Source of the DNA: Flavobacterium sp. ALD4
Lineage (GTDB): Bacteria > Bacteroidota > Bacteroidia > Flavobacteriales > Flavobacteriaceae
NCBI RefSeq assembly: GCF_002836475.1
Contig: NZ_PJBJ01000028.1
Location: 186,001-250,000 of the forward strand
Direction: 5' to 3'
Length of the DNA stretch: 64,000 nucleotides
The position numbers and the translations under genes are program-made. Under the pieces are notes generated by a model. That model did not search any database, had not been told where the DNA came from, and was given only the letters and a program-made list of their open reading frames with translations. Below are positions 35,009 to 45,158 of this stretch, piece after piece; the stretch's first letter is position 1; every line of letters begins with the position of its first letter.

Positions 35009-35124
35009 CGATTTTGTTACAGCGTTTTTTAAAAATCATAAATTTTAAGTTTTTAGGAAAAAGATTTTCATTTATAAATGGGAAATTATCTTGCTTTCCA
35101 ATTTACAAATTGTCACATTATAAC

Positions 35125-35132
35125 TATATTTG
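35125..35132 (+). promoter_or_regulatory. -7 element of the argS promoter
   Basis: TATATTTG, exact TAnnTTTG match, 23 bases before the ATG. Confidence 0.55.
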
Positions 35133-35155
35133 CAACCTTAAAATAAACACGCAAA

Positions 35156-36934
35156 ATGACATTATCACAAATTCTTACCCCTTCAATTGAAAAGGCTGTC
35201 CAAGCCTTATTTGATATCGCTATTGACAAAGTAGAGTTTCAAACTACACGGAAGGAGTTTGAGGGAGATATCACGATGGTAATTTTTCCATTATTGAAAG
35301 TTATCAAAAGTAATCCTGTAGAATTGGGAAATAAAATTGGAAACTATTTAGTTGAAAATGTAGCTGAAGTGAGCCGTTTTAATGTAGTTTCCGGTTTTTT
35401 GAATATTGTTATTTCGGATGAATATTATTTGAATTCATTTAATTTAATAAAGGACGATGCTAAATTTGGCTTCGTAACACCAAATCCTGAGGATAAAGCG
35501 GTAATGGTGGAGTATTCTTCGCCAAACACAAACAAACCCCTCCACTTAGGTCACGTCCGTAATAATTTATTAGGTTATTCTGTCGCTGAAATTATTAAAG
35601 CTTCTGGTAAAAGAGTATATAAAACCCAAATCATAAACGATAGAGGGATTCATATTTGCAAATCGATGCTGGCATGGCAGAAATTTGGAAACGGAGTAAC
35701 TCCTGAAAGTACTGGTTTAAAAGGAGATAAATTAGTAGGTAATTATTATGTCGCTTTTGACAAGGCATATAAAGTAGAAATAGCTCAGTTAATGAGCGAA
35801 GGAAAAACAGAAGAAGAGGCTAAAAAACAAGCGCCAATCATTCTAGAAGCCCAAGAAATGTTGTTGAAATGGGAAGCCGGCGATAAAGAAGTAATCGCTT
35901 TATGGACAAAAATGAACCAATGGGTTTATGACGGTTTTGCAATTACCTATAAAAATTTGGGAGTCGATTTTGATTGCTTCTACTATGAAAGCAATACCTA
36001 TTTATTGGGGAAAAATGTAGTTCAGGTCGGTTTAGAAAAAGGGGTTTTCGAAAAAGACCCTGATGGTTCCGTTTGGATTGATCTAACTGATGAAGGGTTA
36101 GACCGTAAAATCGTCTTGCGTTCTGATGGAACTGCGGTTTATATGACACAAGATATCGGTACGGCCATTCAACGTGTGAAGGATTATCCAGAGATTGGCG
36201 GAATGGTGTACACTGTTGGTAACGAACAAGATTACCATTTTAAAGTATTGTTTCTGATATTGAAAAAATTAGGTTTTGATTGGTCTGAAAACCTATATCA
36301 TTTATCGTACGGAATGGTAGATTTACCTTCCGGAAAAATGAAAAGCCGTGAAGGAACTGTTGTGGATGCCGATGATTTGATGCAAGAAATGACAGATACT
36401 GCCCAGAAAATTGCTGAAGATTTAGGGAAATTAGACAGTTATTCGGCTGAAGAAAAGACGAAATTATACAATACTATTGGCCTTGGTGCTTTGAAATATT
36501 ATATCCTTAAAGTAGATCCGAAAAAACGAATCCTTTTTAATCCGGAAGAATCAGTTGATTTTGCAGGTAACACAGGACCGTTTATACAATATACTTATGC
36601 GAGAATTCAATCGATTATTCGTAAAGCTAATTTTGATTTTTCAAATGAATCAGGAATGGTTGAGCTTCACGCAAAAGAGAAAGAACTGTTGAAACAACTT
36701 GAATTGTTTCCTGAAGTGATTCAAAATGCAGCCCAGAATCATAGTCCTGCCTTATTGGCAAATTTTGTTTATGATTTAGTACGTGAGTACAACTCTTTTT
36801 ATCAAGCGGTACCTATTCTGGGGTCAGAAGTAGAAGTGGAAAAAATATTCAGAGTGCAGTTATCAAAAAAAGTAGCAGATACCATTGCGGCTTCTTTTAG
36901 TTTGTTGGGAATAAGTGTTCCGGAGCGAATGTAA
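35156..36934 (+). CDS. argS: Arginyl-tRNA synthetase
   Basis: Class I aminoacyl-tRNA synthetase charging tRNA-Arg. The 592-residue protein has the N-terminal Add1 domain, the HIGH-type motif PLHLGHVRNN (HLGH 130-133), and, in place of canonical KMSKS, KMKSREGTVV near 393, which is normal for many ArgRS. The C-terminal anticodon-binding DALR domain contains FIQYTYARIQSI and ends GISVPERM. Length and all motifs are standard. Followed by its own terminator. Confidence 0.98.
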   Translation: MTLSQILTPSIEKAVQALFDIAIDKVEFQTTRKEFEGDITMVIFPLLKVIKSNPVELGNKIGNYLVENVAEVSRFNVVSGFLNIVISDEYYLNSFNLIKDDAKFGFVTPNPEDKAVMVEYSSPNTNKPLHLGHVRNNLLGYSVAEIIKASGKRVYKTQIINDRGIHICKSMLAWQKFGNGVTPESTGLKGDKLVGNYYVAFDKAYKVEIAQLMSEGKTEEEAKKQAPIILEAQEMLLKWEAGDKEVIALWTKMNQWVYDGFAITYKNLGVDFDCFYYESNTYLLGKNVVQVGLEKGVFEKDPDGSVWIDLTDEGLDRKIVLRSDGTAVYMTQDIGTAIQRVKDYPEIGGMVYTVGNEQDYHFKVLFLILKKLGFDWSENLYHLSYGMVDLPSGKMKSREGTVVDADDLMQEMTDTAQKIAEDLGKLDSYSAEEKTKLYNTIGLGALKYYILKVDPKKRILFNPEESVDFAGNTGPFIQYTYARIQSIIRKANFDFSNESGMVELHAKEKELLKQLELFPEVIQNAAQNHSPALLANFVYDLVREYNSFYQAVPILGSEVEVEKIFRVQLSKKVADTIAASFSLLGISVPERM

Positions 36935-36955
36935 TAAAACCAAAATAATCGAAAA

Positions 36956-36986
36956 ATAGCGGACTCAATTTGGGGCCGCTTTTTTG
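36956..36986 (+). terminator. Terminator of argS
   Basis: Stem AGCGG/CCGCT plus inner CTC/GGG pairs, followed by six T. Confidence 0.75.
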
Positions 36987-37011
36987 TTTAAAATATTATG
37001 ACGAAGACTGA

Positions 37012-37048
37012 CCAATTATCTAATAATCTAATTGCCTAATAATCTAAC
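37012..37048. repeat. Octamer-period AATTAG/ATTATTAG intergenic repeat upstream of ffh
   Basis: On the minus strand TTAG recurs every 8 bases. CTAATAATCTAA occurs at 37020-37031 and 37036-37047. A related array lies at 46859-46904. Confidence 0.65.
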
Positions 37049-37062
37049 TTAGTTTATCTTTG
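37032..37062 (+). promoter_or_regulatory. Promoter of ffh
   Basis: TTG (37032-37034), 20 bases, TATCTTTG (37055-37062); full consensus. The -33 element lies inside the octamer repeat. Confidence 0.6.
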
Positions 37063-37084
37063 CATTTCAATAAAATTAAAAATT

Positions 37085-38440
37085 ATGTTCGATAATTTAA
37101 GCGATAAGTTAGATAAAGCCTTCCATATATTAAAAGGTCACGGAAAAATCACGGATGTAAACGTAGCTGAAACTTTGAAAGAAGTTAGAAGAGCCTTATT
37201 AGATGCCGATGTGAATTTTAAAATTGCAAAGGATTTTACCAATAGAGTAAAGGAAAAAGCTTTAGGACAAGACGTATTAACGACGCTTCAGCCAGGACAA
37301 TTATTAGTGAAGTTAGTTAAAGACGAGCTTACTGAGTTGATGGGTGGCGATGTAGCCGGAATAAATCTTTCTGGAAATCCTACAGTTATCTTGATGTCCG
37401 GTTTACAAGGTTCAGGTAAAACTACCTTTTCCGGAAAATTGGCTAATTATCTTTTGAATAAAAAGAATAAAAAACCGCTTTTAGTAGCTTGTGATATTTA
37501 TCGTCCTGCAGCAATTCAACAATTATACGTTGTTGGAGATTCTATTGGAGTTGAGGTTTATTCAGAACCGGAGAATAAGAATCCTGTTGAAATTGCGCAA
37601 AATGCAATTAAGTATGCTAAAGAAAAAGGTTTCGATACCGTTATTGTGGATACAGCCGGGCGTCTGGCAGTTGATACTGAAATGATGAATGAAATTTCAC
37701 GTGTTCATAAAGCAATTCAGCCGCATGAAACTTTGTTTGTTGTTGATGCAATGACAGGTCAAGATGCGGTAAATACAGCAAAAGCTTTCAATGATATATT
37801 AAATTTTGACGGTGTTATATTAACCAAATTAGATGGTGATACCCGCGGTGGAGCTGCTATTTCGATAAAATCTGTAGTTAACAAGCCTATTAAGTTTGTG
37901 GGTACAGGGGAGAAAATGGAAGCAATTGATGTATTCTATCCTGTTCGTATGGCAGAACGTATCCTTGGAATGGGAGATGTTGTGTCTTTAGTGGAAAGAG
38001 CGCAAGAACAGTTTGATGAAGAAGAAGCAAGAAGAATTCAAAAGAAAATCGCTAAAAACGAATTCGGTTTTGATGATTTCCTTACTCAAATTCAACAAGT
38101 AAAGAAAATGGGTAATATGAAAGATTTGGTTGGGATGATACCAGGTGCTTCAAAAGCCATGAAAGACGTGGAGATAGAAGATGATGCTTTCAAGCACATT
38201 GAGGCTATTATTCACTCTATGACTCCGGCAGAGCGAAGCAAACCTTCTCTAATTGATGTTAAAAGAAAAGCTAGAATATCAAAAGGTTCAGGAACAAAAA
38301 TCGAGCAAGTCAATCAATTGATGAAACAGTTTGAGCAAATGAGCAAAATGATGAAAATGATGCAAGGGCCAGGAGGGAAAAACCTCATGAAGATGATGGG
38401 CGGAATGAAAGGAATGCCGGGCGGCGGAGCGATGCGCTAA
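37085..38440 (+). CDS. ffh: Signal recognition particle protein Ffh
   Basis: GTPase that binds signal sequences and 4.5S RNA and targets ribosomes to FtsY/SecYEG. The 451-residue protein has the N domain, the G domain with GLQGSGKTT near residue 106, DTAGR, TKLDGDTRGGAA, and a C-terminal methionine-rich M domain (QMSKMMKMMQ, then MKMMGGMKGMPGG) carrying the RNA- and signal-binding site. All expected features are present. Confidence 0.98.
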   Translation: MFDNLSDKLDKAFHILKGHGKITDVNVAETLKEVRRALLDADVNFKIAKDFTNRVKEKALGQDVLTTLQPGQLLVKLVKDELTELMGGDVAGINLSGNPTVILMSGLQGSGKTTFSGKLANYLLNKKNKKPLLVACDIYRPAAIQQLYVVGDSIGVEVYSEPENKNPVEIAQNAIKYAKEKGFDTVIVDTAGRLAVDTEMMNEISRVHKAIQPHETLFVVDAMTGQDAVNTAKAFNDILNFDGVILTKLDGDTRGGAAISIKSVVNKPIKFVGTGEKMEAIDVFYPVRMAERILGMGDVVSLVERAQEQFDEEEARRIQKKIAKNEFGFDDFLTQIQQVKKMGNMKDLVGMIPGASKAMKDVEIEDDAFKHIEAIIHSMTPAERSKPSLIDVKRKARISKGSGTKIEQVNQLMKQFEQMSKMMKMMQGPGGKNLMKMMGGMKGMPGGGAMR

Positions 38441-38450
38441 AATATTTGTT

Positions 38451-38497
38451 TAAGGTTTAAAGTTTCATACATGTGAAATTTTAAACCTTAATTTTTT
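38451..38497 (+). terminator. Terminator of ffh
   Basis: Sixteen-bp stem with one G-T pair (AAGGTTTAAAGTTTCA against TGAAATTTTAAACCTT), loop TACATG, then six T. Confidence 0.85.
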
Positions 38498-38576
38498 ATA
38501 TGAATATTGGTATTACTGAGATGTCCGTTTTTGTAATACTGAAAATTGGAAACTAAAACTTGAAACTAAAAATAAA

Positions 38577-39467
38577 ATGCAACTACTAGACGGAAAAAAA
38601 ACAGCGGAAGACATTAAAAGCGAAATCGCAGTCGAAGTACAAAAGATGAAAAAAAATGGGGAGAAAGTTCCTCATTTAGCCGCAGTAATTGTGGGCAACG
38701 ATGGAGCAAGTTTAACTTATGTAGGAAGTAAGGTAAGAGCATGTGAAAGAGTTGGTTTTGAATCTACTTTGGTGAAATTACCAAGTACTACTTCTGAAAC
38801 AGAATTGCTTAAAAAGATAAAGGAGTTAAATGAAGACGATAATATTGATGGATTTATAGTTCAATTGCCGCTTCCGGAACAAATTGATGAGCAAAAAGTA
38901 TTGATGGCCGTTAGCCCAAGTAAAGATGTTGACGGATTTCATCCTGAAAATTTCGGAAAAATGGCTTTGGACATGAGTACTTTTATTCCTGCGACGCCTT
39001 ATGGAATTTTAGAATTACTGGAACGTTATGGGGTAGAGACTAAAGGAAAACATACAGTCGTAATTGGTCGTAGTCATATCGTGGGAAGACCGATGAGTAT
39101 ATTGATGGGAAGAAAAGGGTTTCCTGGTAATTCAACTGTTACTTTGACACACAGCTATACTAAAAACATTGAAGAGATAACCATTCAAGCGGATATCATT
39201 ATCACAGCCTTAGGGGTGCCTAATTATCTTAAAGCGAATATGGTTAAAGACGGCGTTGTTGTCATCGATGTTGGAATTACTCGTGTGCCAGACGAAACAA
39301 AGGAGAAAGGCTATGTCATTACTGGTGATGTAGATTTTGAAAATGTAAGTAAAAAAGCAAGTTTTATTACTCCAGTTCCCGGTGGGGTGGGACCTATGAC
39401 TATAGCGATGTTGTTAAAAAACACGCTGTTGGCAAGAGAAATGAAATTATTGAAATTAGAAAAGTAA
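38577..39467 (+). CDS. folD: Bifunctional methylenetetrahydrofolate dehydrogenase/cyclohydrolase FolD
   Basis: Interconverts 5,10-methylene-, methenyl- and 10-formyl-tetrahydrofolate using NADP. The 296-residue protein shows TYVGSKVRACERVG with the catalytic lysine, FIVQLPLPEQID, FIPATPYGILELLERY, the Rossmann motif VIGRSHIVGRPMS, and the closing PVPGGVGPMTIAMLL. Length is standard. Its own terminator follows directly. Confidence 0.98.
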   Translation: MQLLDGKKTAEDIKSEIAVEVQKMKKNGEKVPHLAAVIVGNDGASLTYVGSKVRACERVGFESTLVKLPSTTSETELLKKIKELNEDDNIDGFIVQLPLPEQIDEQKVLMAVSPSKDVDGFHPENFGKMALDMSTFIPATPYGILELLERYGVETKGKHTVVIGRSHIVGRPMSILMGRKGFPGNSTVTLTHSYTKNIEEITIQADIIITALGVPNYLKANMVKDGVVVIDVGITRVPDETKEKGYVITGDVDFENVSKKASFITPVPGGVGPMTIAMLLKNTLLAREMKLLKLEK

Positions 39468-39475
39468 ATAAATAC

Positions 39476-39505
39476 AAAGCCTATTCATCAGAATAGGCTT
39501 TTTTT
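39476..39505 (+). terminator. Terminator of folD
   Basis: Stem AAGCCTATTC/GAATAGGCTT with loop ATCA, then a T-run that ends five bases before the next gene's ATG at 39510. Confidence 0.85.
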
Positions 39506-39509
39506 AATT

Positions 39510-39917
39510 ATGGAAAATCCACAAAAAATAGAATTCAAATCTGTAGATGCCTTCTTGGATTTTTTGCCGGAAAAGGAATTGGAAATTGTTCTTTTTCTTC
39601 GCAAGATAGTGCTAGAATGTATGCCAGACTGTAAAGAGAAATTAGCATACAATGTTCCTTTTTATTACCGCCATTCGAGGATTTGTTATATTTGGCCAGC
39701 TTCCATTACTTGGGAGAAAGTGACTAGCGGTGTTGGGATAGGTTTCTGTAAAGGCAATTCGTTTTTAGACGAAACTTTTGAGACAACTGACTTTAGTTCT
39801 AAATCACTATTTTCTTCGATTAAAGAGATTGATGTTGTTTCTTTAAAGCAACAGATTTATGAAGCGATTTTAATTGACGAACAGATTGTCAAAGCTAGAA
39901 GAAGAAAGATACAGTAA
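39510..39917 (+). CDS. DUF1801 (YdhG-like) family protein
   Basis: A 135-residue protein of the DUF1801 type: FLDFLPEKELEIVLFLRKIVLECMP, then KEKLAYNVPFYYRHSRICYIWPA, which carries the conserved substrate-pocket residues of this alpha+beta fold. Function unknown. The ATG sits immediately after the folD terminator T-run, so it depends on read-through or a promoter inside folD. A lysine/arginine-rich C-terminus (KARRRKIQ) is present. Confidence 0.8.
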   Translation: MENPQKIEFKSVDAFLDFLPEKELEIVLFLRKIVLECMPDCKEKLAYNVPFYYRHSRICYIWPASITWEKVTSGVGIGFCKGNSFLDETFETTDFSSKSLFSSIKEIDVVSLKQQIYEAILIDEQIVKARRRKIQ

Positions 39918-39989
39918 GGTTGTTAGCAGTTTATAAAGGGAAATGCTTTTAAGACAAGATTTTGTTTTTTGGCGACATAATTTTTCTTC

Positions 39990-40136
39990 AAAAACATACA
40001 AATAGCTAAGGAGCATGAAATAAATAATGCTTTTGCAGGACTAAAAAATAGTACTTTATAACGACGATTATTATTCGGAAATATTGAACTAATTGAGGCG
40101 CTTGAAAAATTTCAAGAGACTATGATCAACCTATAG
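39990..40136 (+). pseudogene. Possible short gene remnant
   Basis: One frame reads AKEHEINNAFAGLKNSTL, stop, then RRLLFGNIELIEALEKFQ and a second stop. It looks like protein sequence with an internal nonsense codon, but I do not recognise the family. It lies just before the dead corA gene in a decaying region. Confidence 0.3.
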
Positions 40137-40145
40137 AATTTTGAA

Positions 40146-41062
40146 ATGAGAACTTTTTACAAAAACAATAACGGACTAATTTCGGTTCAATTAAGGTTTC
40201 CTAATTGCTGGATTAATGTTATATGTCGAACAGAAGCCGAAAAACAATACGTACTTAAAAAGCTTCAAATTCCAGAAGCATTTTAAAGTGACATTTAAGA
40301 TATTGACAAAGCTCCCGTATCGAGTTAGAAAACGAATGGACATTAATTATCATGCGTATTCCTTTGAAGAGCAACGATGTGAAACTCCCTGTTCATACTA
40401 TTCCGCTAGGAATTGTTTTCAAAGGAGAAGTGTGTGTTACGTTGAGCTTTCATAAAATCGAAATGTTAACAGACTTTGTTACCTATACGAAACGAAAAGG
40501 CATCGATATTAAAGCTAATTTTGATTTAGTACTAAGGTAGCTATTGTCATCTAGTGTTTGGTATTTGAAGTACTTAAAACAAGTCAATCAAAAAATTAGA
40601 TTGGCCGAGGATAATTTGGAGAAATCCATAAAAAATTAAGAATTGCAGGCTTTATTGCAAATAGAGAAATGTTTGTTTTTCTTCATGACTTCTTTGAAAG
40701 GGAATGATATTCTATTGCACCAAATTAAAAATATAAAGGCACAGCGTGTTAATTATGGTCTGGACTTGCTGGAAGATGTGGGAATTGAATTGCGTCAAGC
40801 TCAAGAAATAACCAATATTTATAGTGATATCTTGACAGGAACAATTGATGCCTATGCCTCAGTAATTTCTAATAATATCATGAAACAGATGACCTCTATC
40901 TCTATTATTTTAATGATTCCGACGTTGATAGCCAGTTTCTATGGGATGAACGTACCGAATGGGTCGCAGGACAATCCGGTGGTTTTGTGGGTGCTGGTCT
41001 TAGTTTCCTTTATTCTCTCCGCTTTTGGTGTATCCTTGTTTAAGAGAAGAAGATGGTTTTAA
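40146..41062 (+). pseudogene. corA: Decayed magnesium/cobalt transporter CorA
   Basis: From ATG 40146 the frame reads MRTFYKNNNG and NCWINV, then has TAA at 40284-40286, another TAA four codons later, and a frameshift near 40316. It continues in a second frame through MRIPLKSNDVKLPVHTIPLG and KIEMLTDFVTYTKRKGIDI to a TAG near 40540, through YLKYLKQVNQKIRLAEDNLEKS to a TAA near 40637, and ends with an intact C-terminal 139 codons. These hold the CorA membrane helices and the YGMNVPN signature, though three codons appear missing before IMKQMTSIS. Not functional as read. Confidence 0.92.
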
Positions 41063-41110
41063 AAATAAAAAAATAGTATAAATAAGTGTACAACATTTTT
41101 TCATTGATTA

Positions 41111-41232
41111 GTCTCCTTTTTTCTTGAATCTTAGGTCGTCTCGTTTTGTGAATTCTGTTCTTGAGGTAGGAGTTTTTGACTCTGGTAAAGTCACTTATTT
41201 AGTTTTACTGGAAGGTTTGATAAGTTCAATTC
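41111..41232 (-). pseudogene. Decayed copy of the 3' end of rluF
   Basis: On the minus strand it reads SKT, K, stop, then VTLPESKTPTSRTEFTKRD and DLRFKKKGD followed by a stop. The intact rluF C-terminus at 46023-46160 reads SKTEEASLPRTETPKRRTEF then IKKDDPRFKKKGEY. DNA similarity is obvious over about 120 bases and stops abruptly near 41232. It is in the same orientation as rluF, 4.8 kb away. Confidence 0.85.
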
Positions 41233-41599
41233 CAATAAAATAAAGAAGGGGTGCTACATTTAGTATCTTTTGTTATTTAATAGTGTCTATGTTGGCATTG
41301 ACTGTATTGATAGTAAAAAAATATTTCATCACAAAACGAAAAAAAACATAAACAACTGAATTCAAGTACCTTATGTATTGTAGATAAACTACTACGAGAT
41401 CCCTCTTATTTAAGGTTTTTTTTTCTCTATATTTGACCAATGCTTCTTTATTATCTTGTAATTTAGTTGAATACCATCACTTTTATTTTCAGTGCCATTG
41501 TTTCTTACTACTTAATTCAGCTTTAACATTAATTTAATTATACAATATAAAGAAGGTGTTTTAACCTGAAAATTAGTAACAATTAATCAATTTAAAAAA
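41233..41599. other. Spacer upstream of the TPR kinase locus
   Basis: AT-rich, no supportable gene. Contains an exact -7 element at 41428-41435. Confidence 0.5.
41428..41435 (+). promoter_or_regulatory. Putative -7 element of the 41600 operon
   Basis: TATATTTG, exact TAnnTTTG match, but 164 bases before the ATG, leaving a long untranslated leader. Confidence 0.35.
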
Positions 41600-41998
41600 A
41601 TGAATGTAACATTTAACATCGTCCAAAACACAAAAATCAATACTGACGTATTTACTTTTAAAAACCCAGAAACGGTTACGTATCCAGTAGCTCCGTTAAT
41701 TTCCGCAAAATTATTCACACCGGTCGGAGGTGTTTTAACCCTTAAGATTAGAGCCACATTGTACATCAACTCAGATGATGCTGCTCCTCCCACTATAAAT
41801 ATCCCTACAGAATACGGAACGATTTTAACATTGATTTACAGTTATGATTTCTCCGAGGTAACCCCAGAAAGCTGTGATGTATGGTACGTAGAGGTAGACT
41901 ACAGTTCAGAAACTGTGGGTAAGATAAATAAAATCGAATCTTTCATGAAAGACGTAGATCCTGAGACATCTAGGGGTACATCAACAGTACTTCCATAA
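41600..41998 (+). CDS. 132-residue protein of unknown function, first gene of a kinase/LytTR operon
   Basis: I do not recognise this protein. It starts [20 protein letters not shown], has no signal peptide, no membrane segment and a single cysteine ([13 protein letters not shown]). Composition is beta-strand-rich with many Thr, Val and Asp, and the tail [10 protein letters not shown] looks disordered. It ends eight bases before a TPR sensor kinase gene, which in turn overlaps a LytTR regulator gene, so the three are almost certainly one operon. A cytosolic partner or modulator of the signalling pair is an inference from position only. Confidence 0.78.
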   Translation: MNVTFNIVQNTKINTDVFTFKNPETVTYPVAPLISAKLFTPVGGVLTLKIRATLYINSDDAAPPTINIPTEYGTILTLIYSYDFSEVTPESCDVWYVEVDYSSETVGKINKIESFMKDVDPETSRGTSTVLP

Positions 41999-42006
41999 AC
42001 CATAAT

Positions 42007-43749
42007 ATGAAATTAAAAATATTTTTTTTTCTTTTTTCCTTTTTTCTATTAAATAAACAACTGGTTTTCTCACAACAGGTGAGCAAAATTGGGCTTGAAG
42101 AAAAAATTATAAAACAAAAAGCTATTGATTTTAAAGTAGAAGCTGATTTTATAAAATCGCAATCTTTTTATTTAAAAAAAGATTGGGATTCTACGTTGGT
42201 CTATTCGATGAAACAACTGAGTAAAAAAAACAGTAAAGCCCTCTTAGATTATTGTCATTATTTTAGAGGAGTTAGCTTTTACAATAAGAAACTATACAAA
42301 GAGGCTATAAAAGAATTGTTTTTTGTGTCAGACTCATTTGAGTTGATAGCACTAAAAAATTATTATCTAGGAGCTTTATTTTTAGAACTTAAAGAATATC
42401 AAAAAGCATTATATTATTTCAAAATATCCGAAAAGATATTTATTGATTTAGGAGAGTCAAATAATTTGGAAAATGTGTATACGGGAATTGGTTCAGTGTA
42501 CATTTATTTAAAGCAATTAGATAAAGCAGAAGTTTATTTGCTTAAAAATTTAAACCTAAGCAAAAAAACACAGAATAATGATAAAATTTGTTCCTCTTAT
42601 ACTAATCTAGCTAATTTGTATTATGAACAATACAAAGACGATTTAGCTTTTTTTTATTTCAAAAAAGCCTATGAATTATCTAAATCAATCAAAAACAATA
42701 ATAAGAGAGAAATCGTTTCTCGTAATATGGCTGTATTCGAAGAAAACAGAGGTGACTTTAAAAAAGCTTTAGGGTATAGAAAAGAATCCGAGCAATGGAA
42801 AGATTCACTAAATGACCAAAATAAAGTTTGGGCAATTGCTGAAGTTGAGAAGAAATTTGCCGTAAAGCAAAAGCAAAAGGAAGTAAATGTACTGCAAACG
42901 GAGAATAAACTAAAAGAAGCACAAAGGAACAGTTTGTTGTACTCCTCGGTTTTGTTGTTATTGTTACTGGGAGCAAGTGTTTATTTTTACATGCAAAAAA
43001 CAAAACAAAATAAAATTATACTAGCCCAAAAAGAGGAATTAGATGAACTGAATGCCACCAAAGATAAATTATTCTCCATTGTTAGTCATGATTTGCGTTC
43101 GTCGGTAAATGCCTTAAAAACCAGTAATGCTAAATTACAGGAAAGTCTTGTGACTAAAGATTTTTCGGCTTTAGATCAGCTGCTCCATAATAATAGTGAG
43201 ATAGCAAATGGTACCTATAATTTATTAGACAATCTATTAAATTGGGCTTTATTGCAAACCAAACAAGCTTATTTTTATATTGATTCCTTACATTTGTTAT
43301 CAATCATCAATCAGGTAGCGTATAATTATAAACCATTATTATTAAACAAAAATATCAGTTTTGAGAATAGGGTAGCTGCGTCGGTTTTTGTGTCGGCAGA
43401 CCAAGATTCACTAAAAATAATTATTAGGAATGTTCTAGACAATGCGGTTAAATTTTCTAAAGAAAATGGCGCAATTGCTATTTATACCCGTGCTTCTGAG
43501 GACGGTTTTTGCCATTTAATTATAGAAGATACTGGATCCGGAATGAGCGAAGCAAAGCGACAAGAACTCCTTAAAGAAACGGTGTTGCTTTCTAAAAAAG
43601 GAAGTGATGAAAACATCGGAACCGGATTAGGAATGCAGTTGTGCAAAAGTTTGGTACATAAAAATGGGGGTACATTAAGTATTGAAAGTCAAGAAGGAAT
43701 TGGTACTAAAATAATTATTAGGGTGCTTAAAATTGAAAATAATGGATAA
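42007..43749 (+). CDS. TPR-containing sensor histidine kinase
   Basis: A 580-residue kinase. A signal peptide or first membrane segment ([19 protein letters not shown]) is followed by about five TPR-like repeats to near residue 270 in the periplasm (for example [20 protein letters not shown] and [21 protein letters not shown]). A membrane helix [21 protein letters not shown] leads to a coiled coil and HisKA with the phospho-accepting histidine near 360 in [13 protein letters not shown]. The HATPase domain has [22 protein letters not shown] and [12 protein letters not shown]. No receiver domain. It overlaps the LytTR regulator gene by eight bases. The stimulus is unknown; TPRs suggest a protein or peptide ligand. 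Confidence 0.93.
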   Translation: MKLKIFFFLFSFFLLNKQLVFSQQVSKIGLEEKIIKQKAIDFKVEADFIKSQSFYLKKDWDSTLVYSMKQLSKKNSKALLDYCHYFRGVSFYNKKLYKEAIKELFFVSDSFELIALKNYYLGALFLELKEYQKALYYFKISEKIFIDLGESNNLENVYTGIGSVYIYLKQLDKAEVYLLKNLNLSKKTQNNDKICSSYTNLANLYYEQYKDDLAFFYFKKAYELSKSIKNNNKREIVSRNMAVFEENRGDFKKALGYRKESEQWKDSLNDQNKVWAIAEVEKKFAVKQKQKEVNVLQTENKLKEAQRNSLLYSSVLLLLLLGASVYFYMQKTKQNKIILAQKEELDELNATKDKLFSIVSHDLRSSVNALKTSNAKLQESLVTKDFSALDQLLHNNSEIANGTYNLLDNLLNWALLQTKQAYFYIDSLHLLSIINQVAYNYKPLLLNKNISFENRVAASVFVSADQDSLKIIIRNVLDNAVKFSKENGAIAIYTRASEDGFCHLIIEDTGSGMSEAKRQELLKETVLLSKKGSDENIGTGLGMQLCKSLVHKNGGTLSIESQEGIGTKIIIRVLKIENNG

Positions 43750-44494
43750 TATAAACGTACTAATTATTGAAGATACGCCAGCGGAAAGTGACGCACTGTT
43801 AAAAGTTTTAAAGGCTAATAATTATACTGTAGTTGGTATAGCAACTACTTATACCCAAGCCTTAACGCTGTTTTACAATAGTGAAATTAAGATTGATATT
43901 GTGGTGATCGATATTTTTTTAGACGGGAAGCCTGATGGGATTACTTTTGCAGAGACCATTAATATTGTACCGAATAAATCAAAACCTTTTGTTTTTTTAT
44001 CTAGTTCTAAGGACAGACAAATTTTTGAAAGAGCCAAACTTACACAACCATTTAGTTTTTTATTAAAACCGTTTAATGAATTAGAGATTTTATACGCAAT
44101 AGAGATGGCAGTGGAGAAGTTTTACGCCCAAACTAATGTTTTTTTGAGTGAAGACAAAGACACCGTAATAAGTGCAGAATACCTCTTTGTTAAAAAAAAC
44201 AAATCTTTAAAGAAAGTGCTAATTGAGGACATTATTTATATTGAAGTAGAGGAGCGTTATTGTAATATTATAACCGAAAAGGAAAAATTTGTTATCATGA
44301 TGTCGCTAACTAAAATGCTGGAGCTTCTTGATCCATCGAAGTTCAGTCGAACGCATAGGAACTATGTGGTAAACTCGGGTAAGATAGAGGAAATAATATT
44401 TAATGATAATTTGATTATTCTAGAAGGGAATCATAAAGTCATGATCAGCGATACTTATAAAGATCTTGTAAATCAGTTTCGTATTATAAAGTAA
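43742..44494 (+). CDS. LytTR family response regulator
   Basis: A 250-residue transcription factor. The receiver starts [20 protein letters not shown], with the phospho-accepting aspartate about 57 in [13 protein letters not shown] and the conserved lysine in [10 protein letters not shown]. The LytTR DNA-binding domain covers roughly 145-245, with [30 protein letters not shown] and [18 protein letters not shown]. The ATG at 43742 lies inside the end of the kinase gene; a TTG three codons upstream is possible. It is the cognate partner of the TPR kinase by overlap. Two 21-bp-offset direct repeats at 45.6 kb are a candidate target. Confidence 0.94.
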   Translation: MDNINVLIIEDTPAESDALLKVLKANNYTVVGIATTYTQALTLFYNSEIKIDIVVIDIFLDGKPDGITFAETINIVPNKSKPFVFLSSSKDRQIFERAKLTQPFSFLLKPFNELEILYAIEMAVEKFYAQTNVFLSEDKDTVISAEYLFVKKNKSLKKVLIEDIIYIEVEERYCNIITEKEKFVIMMSLTKMLELLDPSKFSRTHRNYVVNSGKIEEIIFNDNLIILEGNHKVMISDTYKDLVNQFRIIK

Positions 44495-44518
44495 CCATCT
44501 TCATTTATTTTATCACAA

Positions 44519-44552
44519 CAATCCTTCCTCTCAGTGAAGGATTTCTATTTTT
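44519..44552 (+). terminator. Terminator of the kinase/LytTR operon
   Basis: Stem AATCCTTC/GAAGGATT with an eight-base loop, followed by a T-rich stretch. Confidence 0.65.
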
Positions 44553-45158
44553 AGGATCTTTATATATTCTAACTCAACTTTGTCGTATATGCTATTTCTT
44601 AAATTATGGCAATCCTATTTATTATTTGAACCAATACATAATCTGTAGTATCATTTTTATTATTGTCTTAGCTGACGAAAAATTTTGCAGTACTTATTTA
44701 TTCTTCCAATTTTCCTGTTTAAATAATCTGTTAAATTGATCAAACGAATGACGTTGGGTTATCAAATACTTTAGATTGACTATCTGCAATTTCTCTTTAA
44801 GATATTTTTTTAAAAATAAGTTAATACCGTAAATAGCTTATCTCATGACTAAGAATCGGTCGCTTGTGTCATTATATATTTCATAGTTTTTATAATAAGT
44901 TAGTTTTGGGATATATTACAAATATAGATTTCCGTAAACTTTAATATGGGAGAATGAAATAGAGTTTTGAAAGATAAAAAGTATGATTGATTGAATGTTA
45001 CTAACTAGTTCAAATGTCGGTCTGTCTAATCTTTTCTACTAACATATTATCAGATATAAAGAGGACTCGACCCGAAGGCAATAAACGAAGTAGGGCTTTA
45101 ATTTTTTTTATTTAAATACTTATTGGAGTAACAGAAGTCTATAAAAATAACTAATAAT
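44553..45158. other. 600-base spacer without a supportable gene
   Basis: AT-rich, no frame of note. Near 45061-45080 the minus strand reads GGGTCGAGTCCTC, resembling a tRNA T-arm, but no cloverleaf can be built around it. Confidence 0.5.

Noticed and set aside
41474..41505. CCAT repeated 21 bases apart before the 41600 gene, possible LytTR autoregulation site
   Set aside because: Only 7 of 12 positions agree between the two copies and the better promoter element lies upstream of them, so the geometry is wrong.
45061..45080. tRNA T-arm-like sequence (GGGTCGAGTCCTC on the minus strand), possible attachment site
   Set aside because: No matching acceptor, anticodon or D-arm, no integrase and no second copy in the window.
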